From the NCBI GenBank assembly GCA_033980235.1, contig CM067067.1, positions 16,920,739 to 16,984,738 of the forward strand: a stretch of DNA of 64,000 nt, in the 5' to 3' direction. A model generated the notes under the pieces. That model was not told the origin of the DNA. It ran no database searches and was given only the letters and a program-made list of their open reading frames with translations. Made by a program: the position numbers and the translations under genes. Positions 54,701 through 55,668 of this stretch are shown piece after piece; the stretch's first letter is position 1, and the number at the start of each line of letters is the position of its first letter. Origin of the DNA: Diadema setosum (lineage: Eukaryota; Echinodermata; Echinoidea; Diadematoida; Diadematidae).

Positions 54701-55668
54701 ATTGATTTTTTAAGCATAGAGTTGTTCAAAGTCCATGAATTCAATTTATTCTGTATGATTGGAATGACCCATCAGTATTGTGTTTTGCCCTCATTCTACT
54801 TTTAAGAGTAGTCATTGACAATTCAGCCATTATTCAGTCCTTATAAACACTCGACCTGCAGTTCCTGTATACCCAGATTCTTTACATATATTTCACATTT
54901 TCCGAATACTTGTTAAATATCACTACAACAAACAAACATCAATTTATGTCCTGTTGAAAATGTACAACATCAACAAATATCAAAGAGATCTTTGAAGAAC
55001 ACTAACAGAAGTAACTAGAGTATTAGATTAGATTCAAGACGGTAGGTGGTAAATGTAGTGGAAGCACTCACCTCAGACCCCTTCGTCTTTCATTGATGGC
55101 ATACGTCTCACGTTTTGGCCGTCCTCGTCCTCTACGTTGTGGAATCCCCGCTTCCATCAAGACCTGAAATGGAAAGTCGACAATCCACTGAAAACATAAA
55201 GAGTTGAAATCAGATTGCACAACTTCTCTCTTTCTTGTCATAAATCCTGGCCTTTATGATTATTTTCATCAACAAGGTGTGAAGTTTTGTAAAGCGCATG
55301 TACTGTACGGGATGAGTTCTTTTCCTCAGCATTGTATGCAGAAGAGCAATATCCGGTAATGATAAAGCGACTTCCTAAATTCTTGTTCCCAAAAAGAGTA
55401 CAAGATGTGCCGAGTACAAATTGTGCTATGTACACTGCTGAATAAGTCTATTAAAAAAATAACTTTAATCTGGCTAGATGGGATGACATGAGCAGGAGGG
55501 GGAGGAAGGAATACCCTGCACTCCATATTGGAACAAATTGTTGTACAAGTGAAAATGGGTCCCTCCGAGTTATTAAGGATGTAAGGCCTATTTCCAATGA
55601 TTGTAATGAAAACACACAAGCAGGACTTACCTCAGATTCTGGCTTGGGGCCAAGTCTTCGCCTGCGTC
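98..55668 (-). CDS. KMT2C: KMT2C/KMT2D (MLL3/MLL4-type) histone H3K4 methyltransferase, partial, 39 exons seen
   Basis: Overall gene entry; exons are listed separately. Members of this family are the catalytic subunits of the KMT2C/D COMPASS-like complex (WDR5, RBBP5, ASH2L, DPY30, UTX, PTIP, PA1, NCOA6), which places H3K4me1 at enhancers in the nucleus. The joined exons total about 13.0 kb (about 4,335 codons) in one uninterrupted frame, with matching phases at every junction. Domain order is AT-hook-like basic exon, ePHD1, PHD2-4, linker, second PHD triplet, HMG box, Q/P-rich body with LxxLL motifs, coiled coil, QSPM repeats, conserved globular segment, and CxxC...CxxxC zinc module. This is the vertebrate KMT2C/D order; it is not split into Lpt and Trr as in flies. 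The start codon lies upstream of the exons seen. The second ePHD, FYRN, FYRC and SET lie beyond position 1. I use the symbol for the joint KMT2C/D orthologue; the sequence does not separate C from D. Confidence 0.95.
784..1924 (-). other. introns 784-1217 and 1428-1924
   Basis: Two AT-rich introns. I see no repeat family, RNA gene or extra exon in either. Positions 1-97 are the start of the next intron and also hold nothing recognisable. Confidence 0.7.
1218..1427 (-). CDS. KMT2C: KMT2C/D exon, conserved VTL...VLSAFSKLL segment
   Basis: A 210-nt exon (residues about 4038-4107). AEGPLTLGNSSAMTSVTLSL, then THNVQGVLSAFSKLLGIKEPV and FEVV align with human LISVAITLHPTAAENISSVV and AAFSDLLHVRIPNSYEV. 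The start at 1427 (AATAG) keeps phase; GAAG eight bases on is an alternative. Donor CTG/GTGAGT. Confidence 0.88.
1925..2095 (-). CDS. KMT2C: KMT2C/D exon, SSSPE segment
   Basis: A 171-nt exon (residues about 3981-4037). GDVIISSSPECEEGEAQEPS corresponds to human DSFVPSSSPESVVGVE; MKGLRMFTQDVEQVLADQRR and IAIIKPTPRKG follow. The acceptor is a repeated AAGGAGGAG: starts at 2095, 2092 or 2089 all keep frame and differ by one glycine or two residues. Donor AAAG/GTATGT. Confidence 0.85.
3368..3780 (+). pseudogene. THAP-domain remnant, frameshifted
   Basis: The plus strand reads MPMCQAVVLLESC, then KIFFSIPDPQKYRERWAVWL; after a frame change, YKNSRYRVVTYLCVDH; after another, FEKQCFYMDRQAVALGYKP and DAIPTIFALM. 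These match the THAP zinc-finger layout: aromatic/proline FxxP, invariant W, C-x2-H followed by F, and a terminal (A)VPTIF-like motif. At least two frame changes break it. The N-terminal Cys pair is not clean. THAP domains occur both in cellular genes and in P-element/Kolobok-type transposases, so it may be a decayed transposase exon or retained gene fragment. The local sequence is more GC-rich than the surrounding intron. Confidence 0.6.
4823..5165 (+). mobile_element. tRNA-derived SINE
   Basis: Has a tRNA-like head with an A-box-like TGGCTCAGTCGG (4833) and a perfect B box GGTTCGAACCC (4876). A conserved SINE body follows (TCCCTCGGATAGGACATAAA, then GGAGGTCCCGTG), and the tail ends in AACAAACAAACA. 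The head does not close into a full tRNA with a normal anticodon stem. I recall similar bodies from marine invertebrate SINEs, but no search was run. Confidence 0.85.
7436..7597 (-). CDS. KMT2C: KMT2C/D exon, LPTPP segment
   Basis: A 162-nt exon (residues about 3927-3980). VQSSEVTVLTGDEVMREMQA is followed by THRT-like basic residues and AGLPTPPPSTNLQG. LPTPP matches a recurrent motif at this position in human KMT2C (ASLPTPPHNN). Acceptor CCACAG, donor CAAG/GTGAGG. Phase 1 in and out, so an unseen symmetric exon nearby cannot be excluded. Confidence 0.85.
7598..10725 (-). other. 3.1-kb intron
   Basis: Contains a 486-bp inverted-repeat element (8942-9427), C-run/A-run low complexity near 8.42-8.46 kb and AAAT-type simple sequence near 9.77-9.82 kb. 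No exon seen elsewhere. Confidence 0.6.
8942..9427. mobile_element. MITE with 24-bp TIRs and 9-bp target duplication (Mutator-like)
   Basis: Terminal inverted repeats starting TAGCCTTTTGACAAGGCC match at 23 of 24 positions. The element is flanked on both sides by the direct repeat GTGCTAATG (8933-8941 and 9428-9436). A second inverted pair (GAGGCCTTTTGAAACCT near 9044 and its complement near 9342) lies inside. The 9-bp duplication is typical of Mutator-like elements. No transposase ORF, so it is non-autonomous. Confidence 0.85.
10726..14742 (-). CDS. KMT2C: KMT2C/D large exon 2 (coiled coil, QSPM repeats, conserved globular segment)
   Basis: A 4,017-nt exon (residues about 2588-3926). In order: Q-rich start with NRQYQVQMQRQIAEQQQQQ; a G/M/P-rich part; the conserved helical region EEWIFNKDRKLQFKLKFFENE followed by the KKKKALTSRQRACKKNNKQFP coiled coil (13.64-13.94 kb); about 0.85 kb of QSPM/SP repeats; NPFSETFQQRERMERLREQ (about 12.2 kb; human NPFSESFQERERKERLREQ); LLKQLLQ; a lysine-rich KHKHKEKKKHKEKKSKKNK patch; and VGINFSLCPLFGSG, then RLRGAFGHAILDGVPDFYDHL (human VGVNFAHFLPYGSG, LLGTFGSATLEGVSDYYSQL). 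Acceptor TTCAG, donor CAAG/GTGAGT. Confidence 0.96.
15062..15658. mobile_element. palindromic TTAA-type MITE, copy 1 (interrupted)
   Basis: Shares arms with copies at 58.5, 61.4 and 62.7 kb. Outer sequence is like AAAGGGnTGTATAGTT, the centre AAAGGTGGGACCCACCTTT is a perfect palindrome, and the right arm is inverted, ending in CCATCATTTTAAG. A 203-bp hairpin insertion splits the left arm. Confidence 0.8.
15138..15340. mobile_element. long perfect-arm hairpin insertion with 12-bp flanking repeat
   Basis: Arms at about 15139-15205 and 15239-15305 are reverse complements over about 67 bases, around a loop of about 30 bases. The insert is flanked by AATGAGAAACCT at 15126-15137 and 15341-15352, which looks like a target-site duplication inside the host MITE. 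Confidence 0.75.
15717..18560 (-). CDS. KMT2C: KMT2C/D large exon 1 (Q/P/S-rich body, LxxLL)
   Basis: A 2,844-nt exon (residues about 1640-2587). A P/S/Q-rich disordered body contains islands conserved in the family: HIRELLVRQQEQRRKRREQQ (about 17.9 kb), LEDLLLSGEFSLIDFAGTD (about 17.08 kb; human LDDLLRSGEFDIIAYTD) and LLHEQPLLLQDLLEKEKQEQ (about 15.9 kb). The last contains LQDLL, an LxxLL nuclear-receptor box conserved in vertebrate KMT2C/D (LLLQDLLDQERQEQ). Acceptor ATGCAG, donor AAAG/GTAAGG. The long internal exon matches the giant mid-gene exons of vertebrate KMT2C/D. Confidence 0.96.
18561..19364 (-). other. intron, nothing recognised
   Basis: AT-rich 0.8-kb intron without a recognisable element or RNA gene. 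Confidence 0.6.
19365..19521 (-). CDS. KMT2C: KMT2C/D exon, S/P/Q linker after HMG box
   Basis: A 157-nt exon (residues about 1588-1639) reading VNQQKRHKSDSSLTSPTP, then PPSTPASQPQPSPQSL and GTPVSPAT. Proline- and serine-rich, with several S/T-P sites. Acceptor TCGCAG, donor CAG/GTACGT. Confidence 0.9.
19522..21079 (-). other. 1.6-kb intron
   Basis: Contains a truncated Helitron-like element ending at about 20492. Otherwise AT-rich. Confidence 0.6.
20190..20492 (-). mobile_element. truncated Helitron-like (pearl/HINE) element, GCCTCC family
   Basis: The right part is typical: TGACCTTGACCTGTGACC, then CAGACGGACGG and TAATGCCTCC..GGCGGAGGC, as in the fuller copy at 31.9-32.5 kb. The left hairpin/CTAG end is not visible, so the left boundary is approximate. 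Confidence 0.6.
21080..21130 (-). CDS. KMT2C: KMT2C/D exon, HMG box part 2
   Basis: A 51-nt, 17-codon exon (residues about 1571-1587) reading QRARENRASQRIKESQK, continuing the HMG helix (human QKARDNRAALRINKVQ). Symmetric phase 0, acceptor TTGCAG, donor AAG/GTATGC. Confidence 0.94.
21131..23565 (-). other. 2.4-kb intron
   Basis: Holds an 824-bp fold-back element (22067-22890), a T-run near 21.87 kb and a CA/CG microsatellite near 23.43 kb. No exon seen. Confidence 0.6.
22067..22890. mobile_element. fold-back element with ~400-bp inverted arms
   Basis: Begins TACTAGGTGTTACAAAAAAC and ends with its exact complement. The outer 36 bases are identical, and similarity between arms continues with mismatches toward a centre near 22.48 kb. 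No ORF. Could be a MITE or Foldback-type element; no clear target duplication. Confidence 0.8.
23566..23639 (-). CDS. KMT2C: KMT2C/D exon, HMG box part 1
   Basis: A 74-nt exon (residues about 1546-1570) reading DWPSRAKQIAKLWRKAGS, then LNKKPFL. Matches the HMG-box helix DWTTRVKQIAKLWRKASSQ of human KMT2C. Acceptor TTTCAG, donor CTG/GTGAGT. Confidence 0.95.
24003..24232 (-). CDS. KMT2C: KMT2C/D exon before HMG box (LKWEKEE-like block)
   Basis: A 230-nt exon (residues about 1469-1545). YNQRNIKKWEKDEPLGDQAT and ISPVLYANINYPDLKKDFP match human QRSTLKWEKEEALGEMATV and APVLYTNINFPNLKEEFP. The start at 24232 is the acceptor (ATATCAG) that keeps phase with the upstream exon; the nearby TGATAG acceptor would cause an in-frame stop. 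Donor CAG/GTGACA. Confidence 0.92.
24644..24878 (-). CDS. KMT2C: KMT2C/D exon, Q/P-rich low complexity
   Basis: A 235-nt exon (residues about 1391-1468). Polyglutamine and polyproline runs (QQQQPPPPPPPPLPPQQ) are followed by TLPHLPLTQQLVQAATVG. Human KMT2C has a comparable QPPPPTQLLP run at this position. CAG/CCA repeats make the length potentially polymorphic. Acceptor AACAG, donor CAG/GTAAGC. Confidence 0.88.
24879..26415 (-). other. 1.5-kb intron
   Basis: More than half is the Helitron-like element at 24951-25780. Nothing else recognised. Confidence 0.7.
24951..25780 (-). mobile_element. Helitron-like (pearl/HINE) element, CCCCGCC family, copy 1
   Basis: The left end is CTAGAAAT then the hairpin GTCGCTACAGCGAC, which on the minus strand is a hairpin followed by CTAG, the Helitron 3'-end arrangement. 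TATACCCCCGCCAAAC follows, then four tandem units of about 160 bp each containing ACCATGGCAAC. After these come a GACCGACCGCCC-type tract and the complementary end GTTTGGCGGGGGTATA. No coding capacity. This architecture resembles pearl elements of bivalves and Helentron-derived HINEs. Confidence 0.75.
26416..26517 (-). CDS. KMT2C: KMT2C/D exon, KEVEDLFSGVLSP block
   Basis: A 102-nt exon (residues about 1357-1390). DSKEVEDLFSGVLSPEG corresponds to the conserved human GKDVEDLFTAVLSP. Acceptor TGCCAG, donor CAG/GTAAGG. Confidence 0.92.
26833..26979 (-). CDS. KMT2C: KMT2C/D exon, linker with DLDSLL
   Basis: A 147-nt exon (residues about 1308-1356) reading LDIDGIDAEAPQTSTAEH...HMNDLDSLLSYNLQIVPDG. 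Acidic and threonine-rich with a hydrophobic LDSLLSYNL patch. Placed by splice sites (TTCCAG; ATG/GTACGT) and phase. Confidence 0.85.
27580..27700 (-). CDS. KMT2C: KMT2C/D exon, acidic linker
   Basis: A 121-nt exon (residues about 1268-1307) reading ANSAADGAGDLGSGEDPL, then FLPQEELLGMLIGDGLGK. DPL and LG-I-DGL elements resemble the human DPLADISEVLNTDDDILGII stretch. Acceptor TTTCAG, donor AGA/GTGAGT. Confidence 0.88.
27864..28375. mobile_element. 512-bp MITE with GGTTGGGG termini and internal CACGTG repeats
   Basis: The left end GGTTGGGGGTACCACG...TATCGACACCC is mirrored by ...GTCGATAGGTGGTGCC CCAACC at the right. Inside, three tandem copies of a 26-29-bp unit (about 28103-28185) contain ACACGTG and AATTTCACAG. 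No ORF. Confidence 0.7.
28103..28185. repeat. three tandem CACGTG-containing units
   Basis: Units resemble ATAGGTAATACACGTGAA followed by TTTCACAG. Each carries an E-box CACGTG. Confidence 0.75.
28696..28911 (-). CDS. KMT2C: KMT2C/D exon, EAFFGK block
   Basis: A 216-nt exon (residues about 1196-1267). Starts EAFFGKSLLDSSKEKQ, the family signature EAFFGKDLLD; the rest is a T/Q-rich linker ending QNQAE. Phase 0 both sides, acceptor AACAG, donor GAG/GTGAGA. Confidence 0.92.
29556..29668 (-). CDS. KMT2C: KMT2C/D exon, KKRKRSRKR basic block
   Basis: A 113-nt exon (residues about 1158-1195) reading THSLGEDTHFEKVKKRKRSR, then KRSQLENQFPFYLQ. Matches human KKRYRKRKNKLEETFPAYLQ. The basic run is a plausible nuclear localisation signal. 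Acceptor TTTTAG, donor CAG/GTTTGT. Confidence 0.92.
29669..30310 (-). other. intron, nothing recognised
   Basis: AT-rich, with a TTTTA run near 29.74 kb. No element recognised. Confidence 0.6.
30311..30442 (-). CDS. KMT2C: KMT2C/D exon, GVGGF block
   Basis: A 132-nt exon (residues about 1114-1157) reading GVGGFIAKPRGFHSHKEN, then SISRSLSEGG and SMDTSREISDG. Corresponds to human PGIGGFMVRQRS. Acceptor GTGTAG, donor ATG/GTGAGC. Confidence 0.9.
30846..31905 (-). mobile_element. Helitron-like (pearl/HINE) element, CTCACCTGAG family
   Basis: The left end TTAGAAACA is followed by the perfect palindrome AGACCCGCGGGTCT, which on the minus strand gives a hairpin followed by CTAA, fitting the Helitron CTRR rule. 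CGCTCACCTGAG follows, then about 2.5 tandem units of 311-336 bp starting AGATTCCTT. A GGACGACGGACG tract comes next, then the complementary end GGCTCAGGTGAGCT. Long C and G runs occur inside. Confidence 0.75.
31910..32553 (-). mobile_element. Helitron-like (pearl/HINE) element, GCCTCC family
   Basis: Starts CTAGAAATGTCACTATGGCG, a hairpin with one mismatch beside CTAG on the minus strand. TGATGCCTCCACC follows, then AT-rich sequence with TGACCTTTGACC, an ACGGACGTACGT tract, and the end AATGCCTCC..GTGGCGGAGGCAT. It begins four bases after the preceding element ends, so the two are head to tail. Confidence 0.75.
32711..32842 (-). CDS. KMT2C: KMT2C/D exon with nine-histidine tract
   Basis: A 132-nt exon (residues about 1070-1113) reading DPDTWKGPSHFDRHESSG, then GKHHHHHHHHHDKKKSKHRT. 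The histidine run is encoded by a CAC-type repeat, so it may vary in length between individuals. Basic tail precedes the conserved GVGGF block in the next exon. Acceptor TTCAG, donor CAG/GTGAGA. Confidence 0.87.
32843..35005 (-). other. introns 32843-33612 and 33829-35005
   Basis: AT-rich, with a C-run near 33.53 kb. No repeat family, extra exon or RNA gene recognised. Confidence 0.6.
33613..33828 (-). CDS. KMT2C: KMT2C/D exon, conserved VSLTESG segment
   Basis: A 216-nt exon (residues about 997-1069). VEGVSLTESGFKQISSLAM and THKRSRRRSSIKIGSLALL correspond to human DGVCLTESGMTQLQSLTV and the following basic stretch. Acceptor AACAAG, donor GAG/GTAAGG. Confidence 0.92.
35006..35184 (-). CDS. 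KMT2C: KMT2C/D exon, end of second PHD cluster
   Basis: A 179-nt exon (residues about 938-997) reading WLHAICDGMYTEDEVERAMD, then GYICLLCRPLFPEPEPQLPEP and a P/E-rich tail. H-x2-C and C-x2-C complete the finger. Acceptor ATGCAG, donor CAG/GTAAGA. Confidence 0.95.
35185..36291 (-). other. GC-AG intron
   Basis: Starts GCAAGA on the minus strand and ends TTTATGCAG. The GC donor is inferred because only this junction joins ...CSHCE|R to WLHAIC in frame, as conserved in the family. No repeat recognised inside. Confidence 0.85.
36292..36456 (-). CDS. KMT2C: KMT2C/D exon, second cluster PHD c (PHD6-like), GC donor
   Basis: A 165-nt exon (residues about 883-937) reading CVCCTHCGAVTPGNNCDW, NNYTQCGPCASLSHCAIC, YRDGELICQC and SHCER. 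Corresponds to the PHD6 region of KMT2D, reported to bind histone H4 acetylated at K16. The coding frame requires the exon to end ...GAAAG with the intron starting GCAAGA, so this is a GC-AG intron. No in-frame GT donor restores the conserved ERWLHAIC junction. Confidence 0.93.
36870..37882. mobile_element. 1-kb fold-back element with nested palindrome
   Basis: Left-arm segments (AAAGATAAT, CTCAAAAGTTTCCCT, CCAAAGTGCTCTCAT, CCAAGGTCCTCTCGA-type) recur inverted in the right arm, converging on a loop near 37.43-37.46 kb. The left arm is longer because it contains an extra palindrome at about 37027-37094. No coding potential. Confidence 0.8.
37027..37094. mobile_element. small palindrome nested in fold-back arm
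   Basis: TAATGGTTTCGTAC at the left and GTACGAAACCATTA at the right, around a GC-rich core with GCCGCCGTACGGCGGC. It is absent from the matching place in the right arm, so it looks like a later insertion. Confidence 0.7.
37970..38027 (-). mobile_element. Helitron-like end fragment, GCCTCC family
   Basis: Only the right end is left: GGACGGACGGACGACATG, then AATGCCTCCGCC and GGTGGAGGCAT. Confidence 0.6.
38141..38322 (-). CDS. KMT2C: KMT2C/D exon, second cluster PHD a/b
   Basis: A 182-nt exon (residues about 823-882) reading ITKVVLSKGWRCLDCTVCEGC, LLLCDDCDISYHTYCLDPPL and TVPKGGWKCKW. Finishes one finger and holds the core of the next, at very high identity to human. Acceptor ATCCAG, donor TG/GTAAGT. 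Confidence 0.97.
38456..39312 (-). mobile_element. Helitron-like (pearl/HINE) element, CCCCGCC family, copy 2
   Basis: Near-identical copy of 24951-25780, with the same CTAGAAAT/GTCGCTACAGCGAC end, four ACCATGGCAAC units and GGCGGGGGTATA end. It differs by scattered single-base changes and a longer GACC/GCCC tract. High identity indicates recent activity or gene conversion. Confidence 0.8.
39774..39878 (-). CDS. KMT2C: KMT2C/D exon, second cluster PHD a
   Basis: A 105-nt exon (residues about 788-822) reading DMCLSCGSFGLGPEGRLL, then CSQCGQCYHPYCVNIK. It is near identical to the first finger of the second PHD triplet in vertebrates. Acceptor CGCAG, donor AAG/GTATGT. Confidence 0.96.
39879..40625 (-). 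other. intron, nothing recognised
   Basis: AT-rich with an A-run near 39.99 kb. No element seen. Confidence 0.6.
40626..40763 (-). CDS. KMT2C: KMT2C/D exon preceding second PHD cluster
   Basis: A 138-nt exon (residues about 742-787) ending KDEEDSSMHTTVVLFSMEDKFTSTQ. The E(N/D)SMH.TVVLFS..DKFT block is strongly conserved just before the second PHD triplet in vertebrate KMT2C/D. Acceptor CCGCAG, donor CAG/GTAGGA. Confidence 0.93.
40901..40944 (-). mobile_element. Helitron-like 3' end, GGCGGAGG family
   Basis: CTAGAAAAGCACTCGGAGAG followed by CACAGACCTCCGCC. On the minus strand this is an imperfect hairpin then CTAG. The rest of the element is probably displaced by the TTAA transposon and may continue after 43211; no right end is recognised. 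Confidence 0.5.
40945..43211 (-). mobile_element. 2.3-kb TTAA-type DNA transposon, degenerate
   Basis: TTAA-AGACCTAATAAAATG at the left is mirrored by CATTTTATTAGGTCT-TTAA at the right. TTAA duplications are used by piggyBac and Kolobok superfamilies; the AGACC terminus does not decide between them. Internally GC-rich, it contains a direct repeat of about 130 bp (about 41453-41575 and 41745-41880), CTAGTA-type simple sequence near 42.2-42.3 kb, and one short acidic ORF near the right end. Confidence 0.7.
42444..42779 (-). CDS. acidic ORF inside TTAA-type transposon
   Basis: Starts MSSPIWVNFDIDDDEEDCSS, continues EEEEAHEVEGEDGEGE and QERMNMAPSPRIDLTETIAW, and ends after ERIHCILHD. A splice donor (AGTG/GTATGT near 42.50 kb) suggests a first exon of a transposon gene. 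An acidic N-terminus is seen in some transposases, but I do not recognise the protein. It could also be a chance ORF. Confidence 0.35.
   Translation of the reverse strand: MSSPIWVNFDIDDDEEDCSSDDSGEEEEAHEVEGEDGEGEAADEPERYRRTAPYRYEQAASPPLPVQERMNMAPSPRIDLTETIAWEIQSGMSGMPPYSLTLERIHCILHD
44244..44678. mobile_element. MITE with ATTGGGTG termini
   Basis: The left ATTGGGTGCATTTGAGCGCTC pairs with the right GAGTGCTCAAACACACCAAT. Inner parts repeat GGTACA/GTACAC motifs in inverted order. No ORF. Superfamily not assigned. Confidence 0.65.
44836..44955 (-). CDS. KMT2C: KMT2C/D exon, GRG/RRRR linker
   Basis: A 120-nt, 40-codon exon (residues about 702-741) reading GRGSSSYAAVGRRRRHGSHV, then KRGSKTRIKIAALPPATPQ. 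Resembles the glycine/arginine-rich segment with KLKSGIGAVVLP in human KMT2C (KTRIKIAALPP here). Acceptor AACAG, donor CAG/GTATGA. Confidence 0.85.
44956..46522 (-). other. 1.6-kb intron
   Basis: More than half is the tandem-repeat Helitron-like element at 45213-46175. Confidence 0.7.
45213..46175 (-). mobile_element. Helitron-like (pearl/HINE) element, GTCCCCGCC family, with DR1 arrays
   Basis: The left GTAGAAAA is followed by the hairpin TACGCGGTGCGTA and TGTCCCCGCCG. Five tandem units of about 159 bp follow, then an ACACGGAC-rich tract and the complementary end CGGCGGGGACA. Units contain AAGGTCAAAGGTCA, i.e. two AGGTCA half-sites spaced by one base. The CTAC end deviates from the usual CTRR. 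Confidence 0.75.
46523..46669 (-). CDS. KMT2C: KMT2C/D exon, basic linker
   Basis: A 147-nt exon (residues about 653-701) reading ELSSTVSTTSKGVSVTIAPL...RLSQLERMGRRRFAGRPR. Basic tail with an RRRFAGRPR motif, comparable to the arginine-rich linker upstream of the second PHD cluster in human KMT2C. Phase 0 both sides; CATCAG acceptor, AGG/GTAGGT donor. Confidence 0.85.
47235..47413 (-). CDS. KMT2C: KMT2C/D exon, Ser-rich linker
   Basis: A 179-nt exon (residues about 592-652) reading GAFGRSPSHATSSRTPPY...QDLSLSASSVQEDSLSLSSIDTDYT. Disordered linker between the PHD clusters, not conserved enough to recognise alone. Placed because splice sites (CTCCAG; GAG/GTATGA) and phase fit both neighbours and the frame is open. 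Confidence 0.85.
47883..48043 (-). CDS. KMT2C: KMT2C/D exon, end of PHD4
   Basis: A 161-nt exon (residues about 539-592) reading YVHAECEDRTIVSNYQQM...PYKCPECRIRPHKAGELERRR. H-x2-C and C-x2-C complete PHD4. Acceptor TTGTAG, donor AAG/GTATGG. Confidence 0.93.
48573..48766 (-). CDS. KMT2C: KMT2C/D exon, PHD3-PHD4 junction
   Basis: A 194-nt exon (residues about 475-538): NCRVCTDCGARTPGN, SRWHHNYTVCDSCYQQ, CCPICGKAYRHHT and VQCHLCSR. Cys/His pairs match the end of PHD3 and most of PHD4. The insert GNGPS in CGARTPGNGPSSRW is longer than in human KMT2C. Acceptor TCACAG, donor TAG/GTGTGT. Confidence 0.95.
49432..49546 (-). CDS. KMT2C: KMT2C/D exon, PHD finger 3
   Basis: A 115-nt exon (residues about 436-474) reading QPGDDNKMLVCDTCDKGYHTFC, then LKPAMITIPKNGWKCK. 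The VCDTCDKGYHTFCL core is nearly identical to vertebrate KMT2C/D. Acceptor TTGCAG, donor AAA/GTAAGT. Confidence 0.96.
49865..50045 (-). CDS. KMT2C: KMT2C/D exon, PHD finger 2
   Basis: A 181-nt exon (residues about 376-435). ECAICDLPGNLSESLFC, then TSCGQHYHGSCLD and RAGWQCPNCKICQTC carry the full Cys4-His-Cys3 ligand set of PHD2. Acceptor TTACAG, donor CAG/GTAAAG. Confidence 0.96.
50275..50462. mobile_element. 188-bp mariner/pogo-type MITE
   Basis: CAGTGGACTCCCATTACAA at the left and TTATAACAGGAGTGCACTG at the right are imperfect inverted repeats flanked by TA. CAGTGxACTCCCGTTATAA-like termini and a TA duplication fit the Tc1/mariner/pogo group. No ORF. Confidence 0.7.
50536..50593 (-). CDS. 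KMT2C: KMT2C/D exon, ePHD1 end
   Basis: A 58-nt exon (residues about 357-375) reading GIKSLILLCPEHLDLAEER. LLCPEH supplies the final Cys and His ligands of ePHD1. Acceptor AACAG, donor GAGAG/GTGAGT. Phase 1 out. Confidence 0.93.
51187..51291 (-). CDS. KMT2C: KMT2C/D exon, ePHD1 zinc core
   Basis: A 105-nt, 35-codon exon (residues about 322-356): HCSYCHRFGATIHC, then VEQGCNRVYHYPCAASSGSFQ. It holds the C-x2-C...C...C...H-x2-C ligands of the second half of ePHD1. Symmetric phase 0, acceptor TGCAG, donor CAG/GTAAGA. Confidence 0.95.
51925..52034 (-). CDS. KMT2C: KMT2C/D exon, ePHD1 middle
   Basis: A 110-nt exon (residues about 285-321) reading TTAHHCCAAWSDGV...LLNVDKAVFSGITQ. The HHCCAAWS block supplies zinc ligands, and NVDKAV.SG is highly conserved in the family. 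Acceptor CACAG, donor CAG/GTAAGT. Confidence 0.94.
52525..52655 (-). CDS. KMT2C: KMT2C/D exon, ePHD1 linker
   Basis: A 131-nt exon (residues about 241-284): DRSKSPRRTNPDSIKDPS, then LEGMDELSHVG and EEPDLHTLFEPSG. The DELS..G...D...LFE pattern matches the human KMT2C segment between the halves of ePHD1. Acceptor AAGCAG, donor CAG/GTAAAT. Confidence 0.9.
53253..53474 (-). CDS. KMT2C: KMT2C/D exon, start of extended PHD 1
   Basis: A 222-nt exon (residues about 167-240). It carries CSLCCCGERSLLGQGDLLRF and TPGFNPF, the family signature that opens ePHD1 and supplies its first zinc-binding cysteine pair. The rest is basic linker. Acceptor TTCCAG; a second AG six bases on would remove two residues. 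Donor GAG/GTAACA. Confidence 0.92.
54192..54560 (-). CDS. KMT2C: KMT2C/D exon, acidic low-complexity segment
   Basis: A 369-nt exon (residues about 44-166). Begins RLEGTGDDEPTDL, continues with an acidic DDEPLDDDPGD stretch and a serine-rich part, and ends near DMMEVCNNG. No fold is recognisable; it is a disordered linker before ePHD1, as in vertebrate homologues. Acceptor CTACAG-type on the minus strand (TGTAG), donor GG/GTAAGT. Phase fits both neighbours. Confidence 0.85.
55072..55163 (-). CDS. KMT2C: KMT2C/D exon, AT-hook-like motif
   Basis: A 92-nt exon (window residues about 14-43) with the motif RRGRGRPKR, a canonical AT-hook core (GRP flanked by basic residues) expected to contact the DNA minor groove. 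Vertebrate KMT2C has a similar RGRPRK motif near its N-terminus. Bounded by TTTCAG and AG/GTGAGT. Phase 0 in, phase 2 out. Confidence 0.85.
55631..55668 (-). CDS. KMT2C: KMT2C/D exon, short basic N-terminal segment
   Basis: A 38-nt exon reading GRRRRLGPKPESE, bounded by TGTAG and GAG/GTAAGT. Ends in phase 0 and joins the AT-hook exon. Its arginine-rich sequence fits the basic N-terminus of the family. It is the most 5' exon I can support. It lacks a start codon and begins with a split codon, so at least one more exon lies upstream. The small size makes it the least certain exon of the chain. Confidence 0.6.

Larger units (their letters stand above)
53475..55630 (-). other. introns 53.5-55.6 kb
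   Basis: Introns at 53475-54191, 54561-55071 and 55164-55630. A 19-21-bp stretch (CCTTTTTCTGTAAACAGTTT) is duplicated in tandem near 53.56-53.60 kb. Nothing else recognised. Confidence 0.6.
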
